From: Larkinella arboricola
GTDB taxonomy: Bacteria > Bacteroidota > Bacteroidia > Cytophagales > Spirosomataceae
Assembly (NCBI RefSeq): GCF_003259745.1
Contig: NZ_QLMC01000001.1
Span: forward strand, 372,001-436,000
Direction: 5' to 3'
DNA length: 64,000 bases
The notes below the pieces were generated by a model. The model saw only the letters and a list, made by a program, of their open reading frames with translations, made no database searches and was not told where the DNA came from. Made by a program: the position numbers and the translations under genes. Below are positions 50,713 through 59,879 of the stretch, piece by piece (the first letter of the stretch is position 1; every line of letters begins with the position of its first letter).

Positions 50713-53639
50713 TAATAACCGTATCCACCCGATGACCGTCGACGGCTGATTTTCAAATCCTGCAAAATGGCCGACTTCACCCGTAGATCGAACGAATAGA
50801 AATTGGAACGAAACCGGTTGCCGGAGAACGGTGTATAACTGAAATTCATGTCCCAGCAGTGCAGATCGCGGTGTACCGAGATCGTGGTCAGTGAAGGGGC
50901 TTTGGCGGAAAAGTCAAAACCGGACTGCACCGAAATCTTCCACTTGGGCGTCAGGCTCAGGTCGCCGGTGACCTGTAGAGCCTGGATAATCTGGCTCTCG
51001 GCCGGGGTGAGTTTCGTCAGGCTAAAGGTATAACTCAGGTTAACGCTCCAGGGAATGCTGAAATCAACGTAATCTTCGGGGTTCCGGTTGATGTTTCGCA
51101 GTTCGGCGGCATCGGTGGGCGTCTGGTTCTGCGGATTGGGGGCAACCTTCGGTTTCTGCGATCCCTTGGGGGCAAACTGCGTGCTCAGGTAAAAATTCAG
51201 GTTTTGCAAATGCGCCAGTCCCTGCCCTTCATTGATGGCCAGTCTGTCGGTTTTATTAAGCCGGTAGGCGTTAACGTAAGGGCCGGTCTGATAAAAATAA
51301 GAATAGGGTAGATCCGGAATCCAGTAGACACCGGTTGGGTTTTTGATGTTGTCGGCATAAGCGTACGGGTCAAATACCGCCGAAAAGTTAAAACTGACTT
51401 TCTTCAGAATCTGTGTGTTGGCGCTCAGGTTGACGGGCGATAACTTGTAGCGGGTGGCATACGGGTTGTACGAACCCGACAGACTGATGTTGTCGAACAG
51501 CGAAACTTTCTCGAACTCGCTCTTGGCCGAATCACTGCGCGACCGGAGCTTCATTTCAATCTGGTTTACAATGCTGTAACTGATCGCAGCGGACCGGCTT
51601 GTAAAGCTCGAGGTCCCGGCCGTACCACCCAGACCCCGGTAGCGCGAAATACGTAACGGTTTTGACGAGTCGTAAGGGTCATTAAACTGGTCTATGGTGG
51701 TGGTAAAGGCGCTGGACAGGTCCGGCGTATAGCTGAACGAAATGGACGGCGCAATGGTGTGTCGAATGGCTTCCAGTCGGCCCGCCCGGATAAAGAAGGT
51801 TCCGTAAGCGCGGGTGTTCATCGACGCACTGAACGAGAGGAAATACGTCGCGGAAATGCCGGAAACCGTATCGACCTGCACCGCCCGGCGGTCGGCAATG
51901 TATCTATATTGCAGGGATTTGGTGTAAATATCCCCGCTCAGCGAAACCCCCGGTGTAAAGTTCAGATACCGGGCGAGCTTGAAGTTAGGCAGCGAAATGG
52001 GCAGCGAATACCGGGTGGTAATTTGTGCGTTATTCAGAATGGTCGGCAGGTTGGCCATCGTGAACGGAAGCAGGCTGGAGTTGCTATAAAGTTCCTGATT
52101 GCGAACAGCCTCAAGACTATCCCGAACGCTTTGAAGAGGATCGCCTACATACGACAGCGTGGTGAATAGCGGGAATCCCAGACCCGTGGTATCGACCCTC
52201 CGGATGGTATTGTTAACAGTAATCTGGGAGTTGAAGTCGAGCCCCAGCCGGAAGCTTTCGTACCAGCGGCCCGTGCCTCCTTTCAGGGCGAAAGGTGCAA
52301 TCTGCGCAACGCCAAAGTTAATCCCCGATGAAATGTTGGTCTGACCGTTTTCGCGCCGGTTGGTAGTTGGATTAAACCGCCCGAAGTTCTGGCTAACGTT
52401 CAGGTTGGCCGAACTCGTGACGTATTGCCCGAATTTGCGGCTGAAATTGACGCCCGAGTTAGCCGCGTTGGAAACGTAGCGCCCTGAGGAAAGGGAGGTA
52501 TTTAACTGGTTGTAGCTGTTGCTGCTGACGTTGACGTTGGCCGAAAACTGCGAGTTGCCGCGGGGCCGGGGCGAGTGCGACCAGAGAATGCTGAAGTCGT
52601 TGCTCGGGGGGGTCTCATCAAAGAGCGACCTGGTGCGGTTTCGGGCGTAGGTCAGCGAGAAATTACCGCCAAAGCGATATCGTTTCAGGTATTCCGATGT
52701 AATGCCGAGACCCCAGCTTCCGTTGGAATAAATCTGTCCCCTGATGCTGGCGTTGACGTACTGACTGATGGCAAAATAATAACCGCCGTCGCGCAGGTAA
52801 AAACCGCGGCCGTTGGGCTCCTCCCCGTATTGCGGAAAAATCAGCCCGGACGTTCCGATTTCGTTTTTCTTCGGAACCGGGAAAAAGCCGAACGGTAATG
52901 CCAACGGCGTAGGAATGTCGTTTATGACCAGGTTGAAAGGCCCGGAGATCAACTGCCTGTTGTGAACAACTTTTATCTTACTGGCGTTGATATGAAAGTG
53001 GGGGGTGGTCAGGTTACAGGTCGTGTAGATGGCGTTTCGAATGTACAGATTGTCTTCCGCATCTTTTTTAACGGTTTTTCCCCGAACATTGCCCTCGCCC
53101 TGGGCCGTAATGACGCCCTTAATGAAGCCTTTTCTGGTTTTGAAATTATAACGGATTTCCTGGGTGTCATACCGGCCGCTATTATCCTGAAAGACAGGCA
53201 GGCCAATCGTTTTTTTTGCGGTCGAATCGTAACGGCCCTGGGCGAAAACTTCGTTGGTGGTCCAGTTGAGTTTGATGTACGCAGCCGTCAGGTGAATGTC
53301 TCCATAATCGACTTTGGCGTCGCCAAAAAGTTCAACAATCTGTCCGGTGGCGTCAAATAAGGTTGAATCTTTGGCGGAATAATTAACGGTTGTCTGCAAA
53401 TCACCGCCGGTATTGACCGAATCCAGCCGCGCCACGCTGAGCGAATCCCGGCGCGTGGTGTCAACCACCACCGAATTGCCGGTTACGGTAGCCGACGTGG
53501 GCGCAGCCGAACGCGGAGTAAAGGCCGGAAGGGTACGGCGCACTGGTTTTTGCTGGGCGTGGATAACCAGCGGCAGCAGAACGAGCAGGCAACTAACCAG
53601 GTTCCGTAAAATAAAGTATATATTTTTCAGTTTTATCAA
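50709..53639 (-). CDS. lptD: LPS assembly outer-membrane protein LptD, Bacteroidota type, 976 aa
   Basis: Outer-membrane barrel that receives lipopolysaccharide from the periplasmic bridge and places it at the surface. A Sec signal (residues 1-28, ending VIHAQ) and a Ser/Thr-rich linker precede an OstA/LptA-like beta-jellyroll (about 100-250: LFDATGQIVELFGDAKVDYGD, then NEVFAQGRYDS, FKTRKGFIKGV, NLTTPHFHINASKIKVV). The PFGFFPVPKKNEIGTSGLIFPQYGE segment (about 253-277) marks the start of the barrel domain. It lacks the paired cysteines expected for the proteobacterial disulfide pattern. Divergent from an amidase gene in an envelope cluster. Confidence 0.9.
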   Translation of the reverse strand: MIKLKNIYFILRNLVSCLLVLLPLVIHAQQKPVRRTLPAFTPRSAAPTSATVTGNSVVVDTTRRDSLSVARLDSVNTGGDLQTTVNYSAKDSTLFDATGQIVELFGDAKVDYGDIHLTAAYIKLNWTTNEVFAQGRYDSTAKKTIGLPVFQDNSGRYDTQEIRYNFKTRKGFIKGVITAQGEGNVRGKTVKKDAEDNLYIRNAIYTTCNLTTPHFHINASKIKVVHNRQLISGPFNLVINDIPTPLALPFGFFPVPKKNEIGTSGLIFPQYGEEPNGRGFYLRDGGYYFAISQYVNASIRGQIYSNGSWGLGITSEYLKRYRFGGNFSLTYARNRTRSLFDETPPSNDFSILWSHSPRPRGNSQFSANVNVSSNSYNQLNTSLSSGRYVSNAANSGVNFSRKFGQYVTSSANLNVSQNFGRFNPTTNRRENGQTNISSGINFGVAQIAPFALKGGTGRWYESFRLGLDFNSQITVNNTIRRVDTTGLGFPLFTTLSYVGDPLQSVRDSLEAVRNQELYSNSSLLPFTMANLPTILNNAQITTRYSLPISLPNFKLARYLNFTPGVSLSGDIYTKSLQYRYIADRRAVQVDTVSGISATYFLSFSASMNTRAYGTFFIRAGRLEAIRHTIAPSISFSYTPDLSSAFTTTIDQFNDPYDSSKPLRISRYRGLGGTAGTSSFTSRSAAISYSIVNQIEMKLRSRSDSAKSEFEKVSLFDNISLSGSYNPYATRYKLSPVNLSANTQILKKVSFNFSAVFDPYAYADNIKNPTGVYWIPDLPYSYFYQTGPYVNAYRLNKTDRLAINEGQGLAHLQNLNFYLSTQFAPKGSQKPKVAPNPQNQTPTDAAELRNINRNPEDYVDFSIPWSVNLSYTFSLTKLTPAESQIIQALQVTGDLSLTPKWKISVQSGFDFSAKAPSLTTISVHRDLHCWDMNFSYTPFSGNRFRSNFYSFDLRVKSAILQDLKISRRRSSGGYGYY

Positions 53640-53653
53640 AAAAATTATATTTG
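53624..53653 (+). promoter_or_regulatory. Candidate promoter for the amidase gene
   Basis: TATATTTG at 53646-53653 matches TAnnTTTG exactly; TTT at 53624-53626, 19 bases upstream, is a near match to the TTG box. The untranslated leader would be about 100 bases. Confidence 0.45.
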
Positions 53654-53728
53654 CCCGTAATACAGCGCTGGCTTACGCTGCCAATCGTCAGAACGAATTG
53701 CTAATCAGCTTCCGGTATGCCGGATTCA

Positions 53729-53755
53729 CAAAGTTAGTCGCTAACTTCATTCCAA
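53729..53755 (-). promoter_or_regulatory. Candidate lptD promoter
   Basis: On the minus strand TAACTTTG (complement of 53729-53736) matches TAnnTTTG and TTG (complement of 53753-53755) lies 16 bases upstream, slightly short of the usual distance. Confidence 0.3.
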
Positions 53756-53762
53756 TACTGCC

Positions 53763-54659
53763 TTGAAACGGTTTAACCTGTTAAAAATTATTAAAGCTTC
53801 GGGAACGGTAGTTAAAAGCGCCGGTCGATCACTATGGATTGCAGGAACTTTTCTGATAACCATACTCTGTCTGGTCATATTACCGGGCATGAAACCGGTT
53901 TTACCACAGGATAATCCCAAACAGGATCAGCAAACGGCGGAGGTCCGGCCCGGGCGCCTGCGAACGGTGGTTCTCGACCCCGGCCACGGCGGAAAAGACC
54001 CCGGCACCATGACCAAGCGCAACCGCGAGTCCCGTATCGTCCTGAAAATTGCCCAGGAACTGGGCCGGCGAATCAGGGAAGAATTGCCGGATGTAAAAGT
54101 CGTTTTTACGCGGACAACGGATGTATTCATCGAACTCAACGAGCGATCCGCCATTGCCAATCGCAACAAAGCGGATCTGTTTATTTCGATTCACGTGAAC
54201 GCCAGCCCCTCGTCCAGCCGCGTCAACGGCACGGAAACCTACACCATGGGTTTGCACAAAACGAACGGAAACCTGGACGTGGCCAAACGCGAGAACGCGG
54301 TTATCTTGAAAGAAAGCAACTACAAAGAAAATTATCAGGGCTTTGATCCGGATTCGCCCCTGGCGCACATCATGCTGGCCAACTACCAGCACGCGTTCAT
54401 GAACAGCAGCGTCGATTTTGCCCAGAAAGTAGAGTGGAGTTTCCGGAAAAATGCCGAGCGGCCCAGCCGGGGCGTCAAGCAGGCCGGTTTTCTGGTGCTC
54501 TGGCGCACTACCATGCCCAGCGTACTGATCGAAACCGGCTATATTACCAACCCGGAAGAAGAACGGTATCTGGCTTCGGAAGAAGGGCAGCACGAACTGG
54601 CCAACGCCATTTTTCGGGCCTTTAAGGCGTATAAAGGCGAGGTAGATGCGGAAGGGTAA
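53763..54659 (+). CDS. N-acetylmuramoyl-L-alanine amidase (Amidase_3), 298 aa, TTG start
   Basis: Zinc amidase that cleaves the bond between muramic acid and the stem peptide. An N-terminal membrane helix (about 23-43) acts as anchor or signal. The Amidase_3 zinc site and catalytic residues are in place: VVLDPGHGGKDPG (about 70-82), ERSAIANRNKADLFISIHVNAS (Glu and His ligands) and the catalytic glutamate in SVLIETGYITNPEE. The frame begins with TTG at 53763; no ATG gives an intact hydrophobic segment, so the rare start is accepted. It is followed 90 bases later by an MCE-domain gene; the order lptD, amidase, mlaD-like is a recurrent Bacteroidota neighbourhood. Confidence 0.93.
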   Translation: MKRFNLLKIIKASGTVVKSAGRSLWIAGTFLITILCLVILPGMKPVLPQDNPKQDQQTAEVRPGRLRTVVLDPGHGGKDPGTMTKRNRESRIVLKIAQELGRRIREELPDVKVVFTRTTDVFIELNERSAIANRNKADLFISIHVNASPSSSRVNGTETYTMGLHKTNGNLDVAKRENAVILKESNYKENYQGFDPDSPLAHIMLANYQHAFMNSSVDFAQKVEWSFRKNAERPSRGVKQAGFLVLWRTTMPSVLIETGYITNPEEERYLASEEGQHELANAIFRAFKAYKGEVDAEG

Positions 54660-54748
54660 CCAGATGTTGCTAACTTCGCAACGGTTTTTATTGTTGAGTG
54701 GAATGGGTGATTAACCATCCTAACCATTCATCCCTTCACAATCCACGC

Positions 54749-55735
54749 ATGAAACTTTCAAAAGAAGCAAAAGTAGGCATTCTGGCCGTGGTAACACTGG
54801 CGATGCTCTATTTCGGATTTAACTTTCTCAAGGGCTCCGACATATTTTCCCGGTCTAATAAATACCTGGTTGTATACGACAATGTGGACGGCTTAACGGC
54901 TTCGAATCCGGTGCAGCTCAACGGTTTAAGCGTTGGTCGGGTAGACCGGATTGAGATTTTGCCGACGCGAAGCAACCAGTTGCTCGTCACGCTGGACATT
55001 GATAAGCAAATTAAAATAGGACAGGGTTCCAAAGCCGTTCTGGCCGATGCCGGGGTGCTGGGCGGAAAAGTTATTATCCTGCAAATCAAGCCGTCGAATA
55101 CCTCATTGGAGAGCGGAGATACGCTCGTTAGTGGAAAAGAAGCGGGCATAACGGCTTTGATCAAAGAAAAAACGCTGCCCGTTTTAAACAGCGTAGACTC
55201 CCTGACGTTCAACCTGAACCGGATTGTCAAACAATTCGACCGAACCGGGCTGATTCTGAACAAGACGCTGGAAGGGGTCGAGGCCACCACCGGAACCCTG
55301 CAACTGACCGTTGGGGAGAACCGGGAGAGTATCCGGCGGCTGATGGCGAACCTGAGCAGCCTGTCGGCATCACTGGCCGAGACGGAGAAGCAGGTAAAAC
55401 CGTTGCTGGCTAAAGCCAACACGTTTGCCGATTCACTCAATGCCCTGAAACTGGGTCAGACGCTGGCGAGCGCAAACCAGAGCATTGGCACGTTACAGCA
55501 AATGCTGGCTGATATCAACAGCGGCAAAGGCACCCTGGGCAAACTGAAAGGTGACGAAGCACTTTACCGAAATGTCAACGGTGCTACGGCCAGTCTAGAG
55601 AAACTACTGACGGATTTTCGCGAAAACCCGAAGCGGTATGTTCATTTCTCGCTGTTTGGCCGGAAGGAAAAGAAATCGGCGGCAACAACACCCGCCCAGA
55701 GTGCTACCGTTATCGTTTCGGATTCGACGCAATAA
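54749..55735 (+). CDS. MlaD family (MCE domain) lipid-transport protein, 328 aa
   Basis: Start at 54749 (MKLSKEAKVGILAVVTLAML) puts one membrane helix at the N-terminus, as MCE proteins need; the frame from 54698 adds a non-conserved leader. The MCE domain follows at about 38-115: VVYDNVDGLTASNPVQLNGLSVGRV, then VTLDIDKQIKIGQGSKAVLADAGVLGGKVIIL. The rest is mostly alpha-helical and may form the coiled barrel seen in longer MCE proteins, with the GKGTLGKLKGDEALYRNV repeat common to this family. Likely moves phospholipids between the two membranes. The MlaE and MlaF partners are not in the window. Confidence 0.9.
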   Translation: MKLSKEAKVGILAVVTLAMLYFGFNFLKGSDIFSRSNKYLVVYDNVDGLTASNPVQLNGLSVGRVDRIEILPTRSNQLLVTLDIDKQIKIGQGSKAVLADAGVLGGKVIILQIKPSNTSLESGDTLVSGKEAGITALIKEKTLPVLNSVDSLTFNLNRIVKQFDRTGLILNKTLEGVEATTGTLQLTVGENRESIRRLMANLSSLSASLAETEKQVKPLLAKANTFADSLNALKLGQTLASANQSIGTLQQMLADINSGKGTLGKLKGDEALYRNVNGATASLEKLLTDFRENPKRYVHFSLFGRKEKKSAATTPAQSATVIVSDSTQ

Positions 55736-55754
55736 CGCAAAAACAATAGCCAGA

Positions 55755-55790
55755 AGACCTGTAGGGTTTGATCCCCTTACAGGTCTTTTT
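55755..55790 (+). terminator. Intrinsic terminator of the MCE-domain gene
   Basis: AGACCTGTA (55755-55763) and TACAGGTCT (55778-55786) pair perfectly, with GGG/CCC pairing inside, followed by TTTTT. Confidence 0.8.
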
Positions 55791-55821
55791 AGTTTTACGG
55801 ATATTAACCCGCCTGATTACC

Positions 55822-57447
55822 ATGACGCCACTCCTGGACGAATTAAACCGTAAGGCTGCTCAAACGAAACTCGGTGGCGGTCCGAAGAAGATCGACGATC
55901 AGCACCGGAAGGGCAAGCTCACGGCCCGCGAACGGATTGATTACCTGATCGACAATGGGACTTCTTTTATCGAAATCGGGCTGTTTGCCGGTGAGGGACT
56001 GTACACCGAACACGGTGGTTGCCCGTCGGGGGGCGTGGTGATCGGGATTGGTTACGTAGCGGGTCGGCAGTGCATCATTGTGGCTAACGACGCGACCGTC
56101 AAAGCCGGGGCCTGGTTCCCGATTACGGCCAAGAAAAACCTCCGGGCGCAGGAAATTGCGATGGAAAACCGCCTGCCGATCATCTACCTGGTCGATAGCG
56201 CGGGCGTGTATTTGCCGCTTCAGGATGAGGTGTTTGCCGATAAAGAGCATTTTGGACGGATTTTTCGGAACAACGCCCAGATGTCGGCAATGGGTATTGT
56301 GCAGGTGGCTGCCATTATGGGCAGTTGCGTGGCTGGTGGCGCTTACTTGCCAATCATGTCGGACGAGGCCCTGATTGTGGAGGGAACGGGTTCTATTTTT
56401 CTGGCGGGGCCGTATCTGGTCAAGGCGTCGATTGGCGAGGACGTGGATGCTGAAACGCTCGGCGGAGCCAGTACCCACAGCGAGATTTCGGGCGTAACGG
56501 ACAATAAATACCCCGACGACAAAAGCTGTCTGGATGCCATTCGCCGGATTTTCGATAAAATGGGCGAGCCGGAAAAAGCGGGTTTCAACCGAACAAAAAC
56601 TGTTTTGCCCGCCCAGAATCCTGAAGAAATCTACAGCCTGCTCCCCAGTGATCGCGTCAAGCCGTACGACATGCGCGAGATCATCGCCCGACTGGTGGAT
56701 AACTCCGAATTCGACGAATACAAGGAACTCTACGGCCAGACCATCCTGTGCGGTTACGCCCGCATTGACGGCTGGGCGGTTGGCATTGTCGCCAACCAGC
56801 GGAAAGTCGTCAAGGCGAAAGGCCGGACGGGAGCGGGCGGCACCAGCGGCCCGGTTGAAATGCAGATGGGGGGCGTTATCTATTCCGATTCGGCTGATAA
56901 GGCCGCGCGGTTTATCATGAATTGCAACCAGAAAAAAATACCGCTGGTGTTCTTGCAGGATGTTACGGGGTTCATGGTCGGCAGCCGGTCGGAGCAGGGC
57001 GGGATTATCAAAGACGGCGCCAAGATGGTGAACGCGGTGGCGAACTCGGTCGTACCGAAGTTTACGGTGGTGGTGGGAAATTCCTACGGTGCGGGCAACT
57101 ACGCCATGTGCGGCAAAGCCTATGACCCCCGGCTGATCGTGGCCTGGCCCACGGCCCAGATGGCGGTGATGAGCGGGGCGTCGGCGGCCAAAACGCTGTT
57201 GCAGATTCAGGTGGCGTCGCTGAAAGCCCGGGGCGAAACCATTACGCCGGAAAAAGAACAGGAACTGCTGCAAAAAATTACGAATCAATACAACGAACAG
57301 CTTTCGCCCTACTACGCGGCCGCCCGGCTCTGGGTCGATGCCGTCATTGACCCGCTCGACACCCGGACCTGGATTTCAATGGGCATTGAAGCCGCCAACC
57401 ACGCGCCGATCACGAAACCGTTCAATGTGGGCGTGATTCAGACCTAG
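55822..57447 (+). CDS. Acyl-CoA carboxylase beta subunit (carboxyltransferase), 541 aa
   Basis: Biotin-dependent carboxyltransferase of the propionyl-, methylcrotonyl- or geranyl-CoA carboxylase group. The start at 55822 (MTPLLDELNRKAAQ) avoids reading through the preceding terminator. N-terminal domain: GKLTARERIDYLIDNGTSFIE, GGCPSGGVVIGIGYVAGR, and LVDSAGVYLPLQDEVFADKEHFGRIFRN, which is closest to methylcrotonyl-CoA carboxylase. C-terminal domain: GGVIYSDSADKAARFI, VFLQDVTGFMVGSRSEQGGII and GNSYGAGNYAMCGKAYDPR, forming the acyl-CoA oxyanion holes. The biotin carboxylase and carrier subunit are not adjacent. Leucine degradation is the likely role but the substrate is inferred. Confidence 0.9.
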   Translation: MTPLLDELNRKAAQTKLGGGPKKIDDQHRKGKLTARERIDYLIDNGTSFIEIGLFAGEGLYTEHGGCPSGGVVIGIGYVAGRQCIIVANDATVKAGAWFPITAKKNLRAQEIAMENRLPIIYLVDSAGVYLPLQDEVFADKEHFGRIFRNNAQMSAMGIVQVAAIMGSCVAGGAYLPIMSDEALIVEGTGSIFLAGPYLVKASIGEDVDAETLGGASTHSEISGVTDNKYPDDKSCLDAIRRIFDKMGEPEKAGFNRTKTVLPAQNPEEIYSLLPSDRVKPYDMREIIARLVDNSEFDEYKELYGQTILCGYARIDGWAVGIVANQRKVVKAKGRTGAGGTSGPVEMQMGGVIYSDSADKAARFIMNCNQKKIPLVFLQDVTGFMVGSRSEQGGIIKDGAKMVNAVANSVVPKFTVVVGNSYGAGNYAMCGKAYDPRLIVAWPTAQMAVMSGASAAKTLLQIQVASLKARGETITPEKEQELLQKITNQYNEQLSPYYAAARLWVDAVIDPLDTRTWISMGIEAANHAPITKPFNVGVIQT

Positions 57448-57475
57448 AGAAGCCATTAGACTACTATCGACTATT

Positions 57476-58222
57476 ATGCAGTGGAACGCTGACCTTTATA
57501 CCGAAAAACACGCTTTTGTTTTCCAGTACGGTGCGGGTTTGATCGACGTACTGAATCCGCAACCGGGCGAATTGATTCTGGATCTAGGCTGCGGTTCCGG
57601 CGAACTGACTCAACAACTTGCGAACCGGGGTGCAACAGTGATCGGGCTGGACGCTTCGGCGTCGATGCTTGACAAAGCCCGGCAACAGTTTCCCGAACTG
57701 GATTTTCAGTTGGCCGACGCAACCCGTTTTGAGGTGCCGCAACGCTTTGATGCCATTTTTTCAAACGCGACGCTCCACTGGATTACCGATTACGAAGCGG
57801 TTATTCGCCAGATGCATCAGCATTTGAAACCGGGTGGACGGTTGGTTGCGGAGTTTGGCGGAAAGGGCAATGTTCAGCAGATTACGGACGAAGTGGTTCG
57901 GCAACTTCGGCTGCGGGGTTATGACCGAACGGTTTCCTGGTGGTATTTTCCGTCGGTTGGCGAGTACGCAACGGCTCTGGAGAAACACGGTTTTCGGGTA
58001 CAACTCGCCCAGCACTACGACCGGGACACCTTGTTGGACGACCCCGAAAACGGTTTGACCGACTGGATAGAACAATTTGGCCCCAACTTTTTTGAGGGCG
58101 TATCAACCGCCGACCGGGCAGACATCCTGGAGGCTACCAAAGCCACTTTAAAACCCGTGCTGTTTCGCGATGGCCGTTGGTATGCCGACTACAAACGCCT
58201 GGGGGTTGTTGCCATTCGATAG
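57476..58222 (+). CDS. Class I SAM-dependent methyltransferase, 248 aa
   Basis: Rossmann-fold methyltransferase of the Methyltransf_11/trans-aconitate methyltransferase-like group. The SAM-binding motif I is LILDLGCGSGELTQQLA (about 38-54), the acidic residue at the end of strand 2 lies in VIGLDASASMLDKAR, motif for strand 4 is FDAIFSNATLHWITDYEAVIRQM and the post-motif HLKPGGRLVAEFGGKGN. Length is normal. It starts 28 bases after the carboxylase gene in the same direction and could share its transcript. Substrate unknown. Confidence 0.88.
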   Translation: MQWNADLYTEKHAFVFQYGAGLIDVLNPQPGELILDLGCGSGELTQQLANRGATVIGLDASASMLDKARQQFPELDFQLADATRFEVPQRFDAIFSNATLHWITDYEAVIRQMHQHLKPGGRLVAEFGGKGNVQQITDEVVRQLRLRGYDRTVSWWYFPSVGEYATALEKHGFRVQLAQHYDRDTLLDDPENGLTDWIEQFGPNFFEGVSTADRADILEATKATLKPVLFRDGRWYADYKRLGVVAIR

Positions 58223-58256
58223 CTCTACCGGCATGGGCAGGGTGCCCCTGTGCTGC

Positions 58257-58694
58257 TTAAGCGATAGTATGCTTCACCTGTTCGATGGCTTGGCGCACGT
58301 CATCGGGACACTGGGTGCCAATGAGCAAAAACCGTTTTTTACCTTTCATCTGAATTTCAATGCTGGCATTGCCGGAAACCGTATGTGCGGTTGCTTTCCA
58401 CCCGAAACGGATTCCCCATCCACCGAACTCGCCCAGCGCCGAATAGTTGCGGATACTGACCTGCTCAATGGCATGCCAGTTGATGACCCGGGGCCGAAGC
58501 TGAAACGGAAACCATTGATAAGAAATGCCTTCGTCGTCAATGCGGGTTTCGAGTCGTAAGAAAGCAAACAGGCCCAGCACGGCCACGACAATGCCGATTG
58601 AAACAGACTCCTGGCGGTAGAGCGTAACGCCTAAAACACCAATAAGGAGCACCCAGAGCCACGGCTGACGAAATTGCTGTTTTTCCTGATACAT
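58257..58694 (-). CDS. Small membrane protein with PH-like domain, function unknown, 145 aa
   Basis: Two N-terminal hydrophobic helices (about 12-26 and 31-46) are followed by a soluble beta-rich part: LETRIDDEGISYQWFPFQLRPRVINWHAIEQVSIRNYSALGEFGGWGIRFG and then KKRFLLIGTQCPDDVRQAIEQV. The short strands and a final amphipathic helix recall bacterial PH/PH-like membrane proteins of the YdbT/DUF304 kind, which have the same helix-pair plus domain layout. No catalytic motif is seen. Convergent with the methyltransferase gene, 34 bases apart. Confidence 0.7.
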   Translation of the reverse strand: MYQEKQQFRQPWLWVLLIGVLGVTLYRQESVSIGIVVAVLGLFAFLRLETRIDDEGISYQWFPFQLRPRVINWHAIEQVSIRNYSALGEFGGWGIRFGWKATAHTVSGNASIEIQMKGKKRFLLIGTQCPDDVRQAIEQVKHTIA

Positions 58695-58759
58695 GGCGGG
58701 AGAGCTTTGATCTCTCCCAATATAATGATTTTGGCCGAGAATAGGAAGCTAAAGGCTGA

Positions 58760-59782
58760 TTAAAACCGTAGTTCCTGCGTCAGATACGTACTCCGGTTGT
58801 CGCCTTTGATCTGGGTGGTTACCGTAAGCGGTTTCTGGTTCCAGTTAATGGTAAACAGCCCGTAGTTCAGCTCGAAAACCACCTCGCCGACGCGCAGGGC
58901 ATTCACTTCTTCGCGGGGCTTGCCGACGTGGGTGAGGCCGCTGCTGGTGATGTCGTAGAGGTCGTAACCCAGGCCCGGTACGCTGATTTTGGAAACTTCG
59001 GCAATGTGCCGGTCGCCACTGATCAGAACGGTGCCTTTGGGTTTGGTTTTACCCAGCAGGTCGAAAAACCGCTGCCGGGCGGTGGGAAAATTGCCCCATT
59101 TTTCGGACTTATGATCGTTGGCCAGAAACTGAATCCCCGAGCCAATGATGTGCACATCGGCGTCGGAGTTGGTCAACTGCCGCTCCAGCCATTTCCATTG
59201 GGTTTCGCCCAGAATGTCGCCGGACGGGTCCGGAACGTTCACTTTACCTTCTTTCTTCAGCGGGTCGCGGAAATACCGGCCATCCAGCAGAATCACCTTC
59301 ACGCGCTGGCCTTTCGGTCCATACGTGTGTGCCGAATAAGCGCCTTCCTGCTTCCGGAGCGGGTCGCTGGCGGGAACATCCAGAAAATCGAGCATCAACT
59401 GCTGGCTCTCTTTCTTGCGCGGATACTCTTTGCCACCGTCGTTGACGCCGTAATCGTGATCATCCCAAACGCCGACAATTTTGGTGGATTGCCGCAACTC
59501 GGCGTAACCCGGATGCGATTTCTGTTTGTCGTACTTGGCCTTGAGCGTATCCATGTTTTCCGAGTCGCCGTAGATGTTGTCGCCGAGCCAGACCCAGACA
59601 TCCGGTTTCTGGGCCGCAATATCGTCCCAGAGAAGCATCGGGCGTTTCTGGTCGCTGCACGAACCAAAGGCAATGGTGGTAACCGGCTTTTCGGCGTTCG
59701 ATGCGGTGGCTGCGGTTTTCGGGCTGCGGCAGGCGGTCAGCGCGGAACCGGCAAGGAAGGTCAGGTAAACAAGTTTTTTCAT
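58760..59782 (-). CDS. Alkaline phosphatase D (PhoD-like) metallophosphoesterase, lipoprotein, 340 aa
   Basis: Lipoprotein signal (lipobox LTAC, Cys18), so it should be periplasmic and membrane-anchored. The PhoD metal-site motifs are present in order: IAFGSCSDQKRP (about 36-47), VWLGDNIYGDSEN, IVGVWDDHDYGVNDGG, VILLDGRYFRD, GSGIQFLAND, and SGDRHIAEVSK. The family hydrolyses phosphodiesters and monoesters with calcium and iron. It is shorter than Bacillus PhoD and lacks its N-terminal domain, like other Bacteroidota members. A terminator hairpin stands before it. Confidence 0.9.
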   Translation of the reverse strand: MKKLVYLTFLAGSALTACRSPKTAATASNAEKPVTTIAFGSCSDQKRPMLLWDDIAAQKPDVWVWLGDNIYGDSENMDTLKAKYDKQKSHPGYAELRQSTKIVGVWDDHDYGVNDGGKEYPRKKESQQLMLDFLDVPASDPLRKQEGAYSAHTYGPKGQRVKVILLDGRYFRDPLKKEGKVNVPDPSGDILGETQWKWLERQLTNSDADVHIIGSGIQFLANDHKSEKWGNFPTARQRFFDLLGKTKPKGTVLISGDRHIAEVSKISVPGLGYDLYDITSSGLTHVGKPREEVNALRVGEVVFELNYGLFTINWNQKPLTVTTQIKGDNRSTYLTQELRF

Positions 59783-59814
59783 GGGGTCTTGGGTAAGTGA
59801 ATTGGTACAAAAGT

Positions 59815-59844
59815 AAAAAGTCCGCGCGGTTTTGGCGCGGACTT
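59815..59844 (-). terminator. Intrinsic terminator of the DUF1338 gene
   Basis: AAGTCCGCGC (59818-59827) and GCGCGGACTT (59835-59844) form a perfect 10-bp GC-rich stem with a 7-base loop, followed on the minus strand by TTTTTACTTTTG. It lies 35 bases after the DUF1338 gene stop. Confidence 0.85.
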
Positions 59845-59879
59845 CAAGATTTGTTAACAGGATAAATCAATCCTGCTGT

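Noticed and set aside
55843-57288. 481-codon open frame antisense to the acyl-CoA carboxylase gene
   Set aside because: It lies wholly opposite a well-identified conserved gene, has no recognisable motif, and is rich in His/Arg/Gln as expected of the reverse complement of a GC-rich gene.
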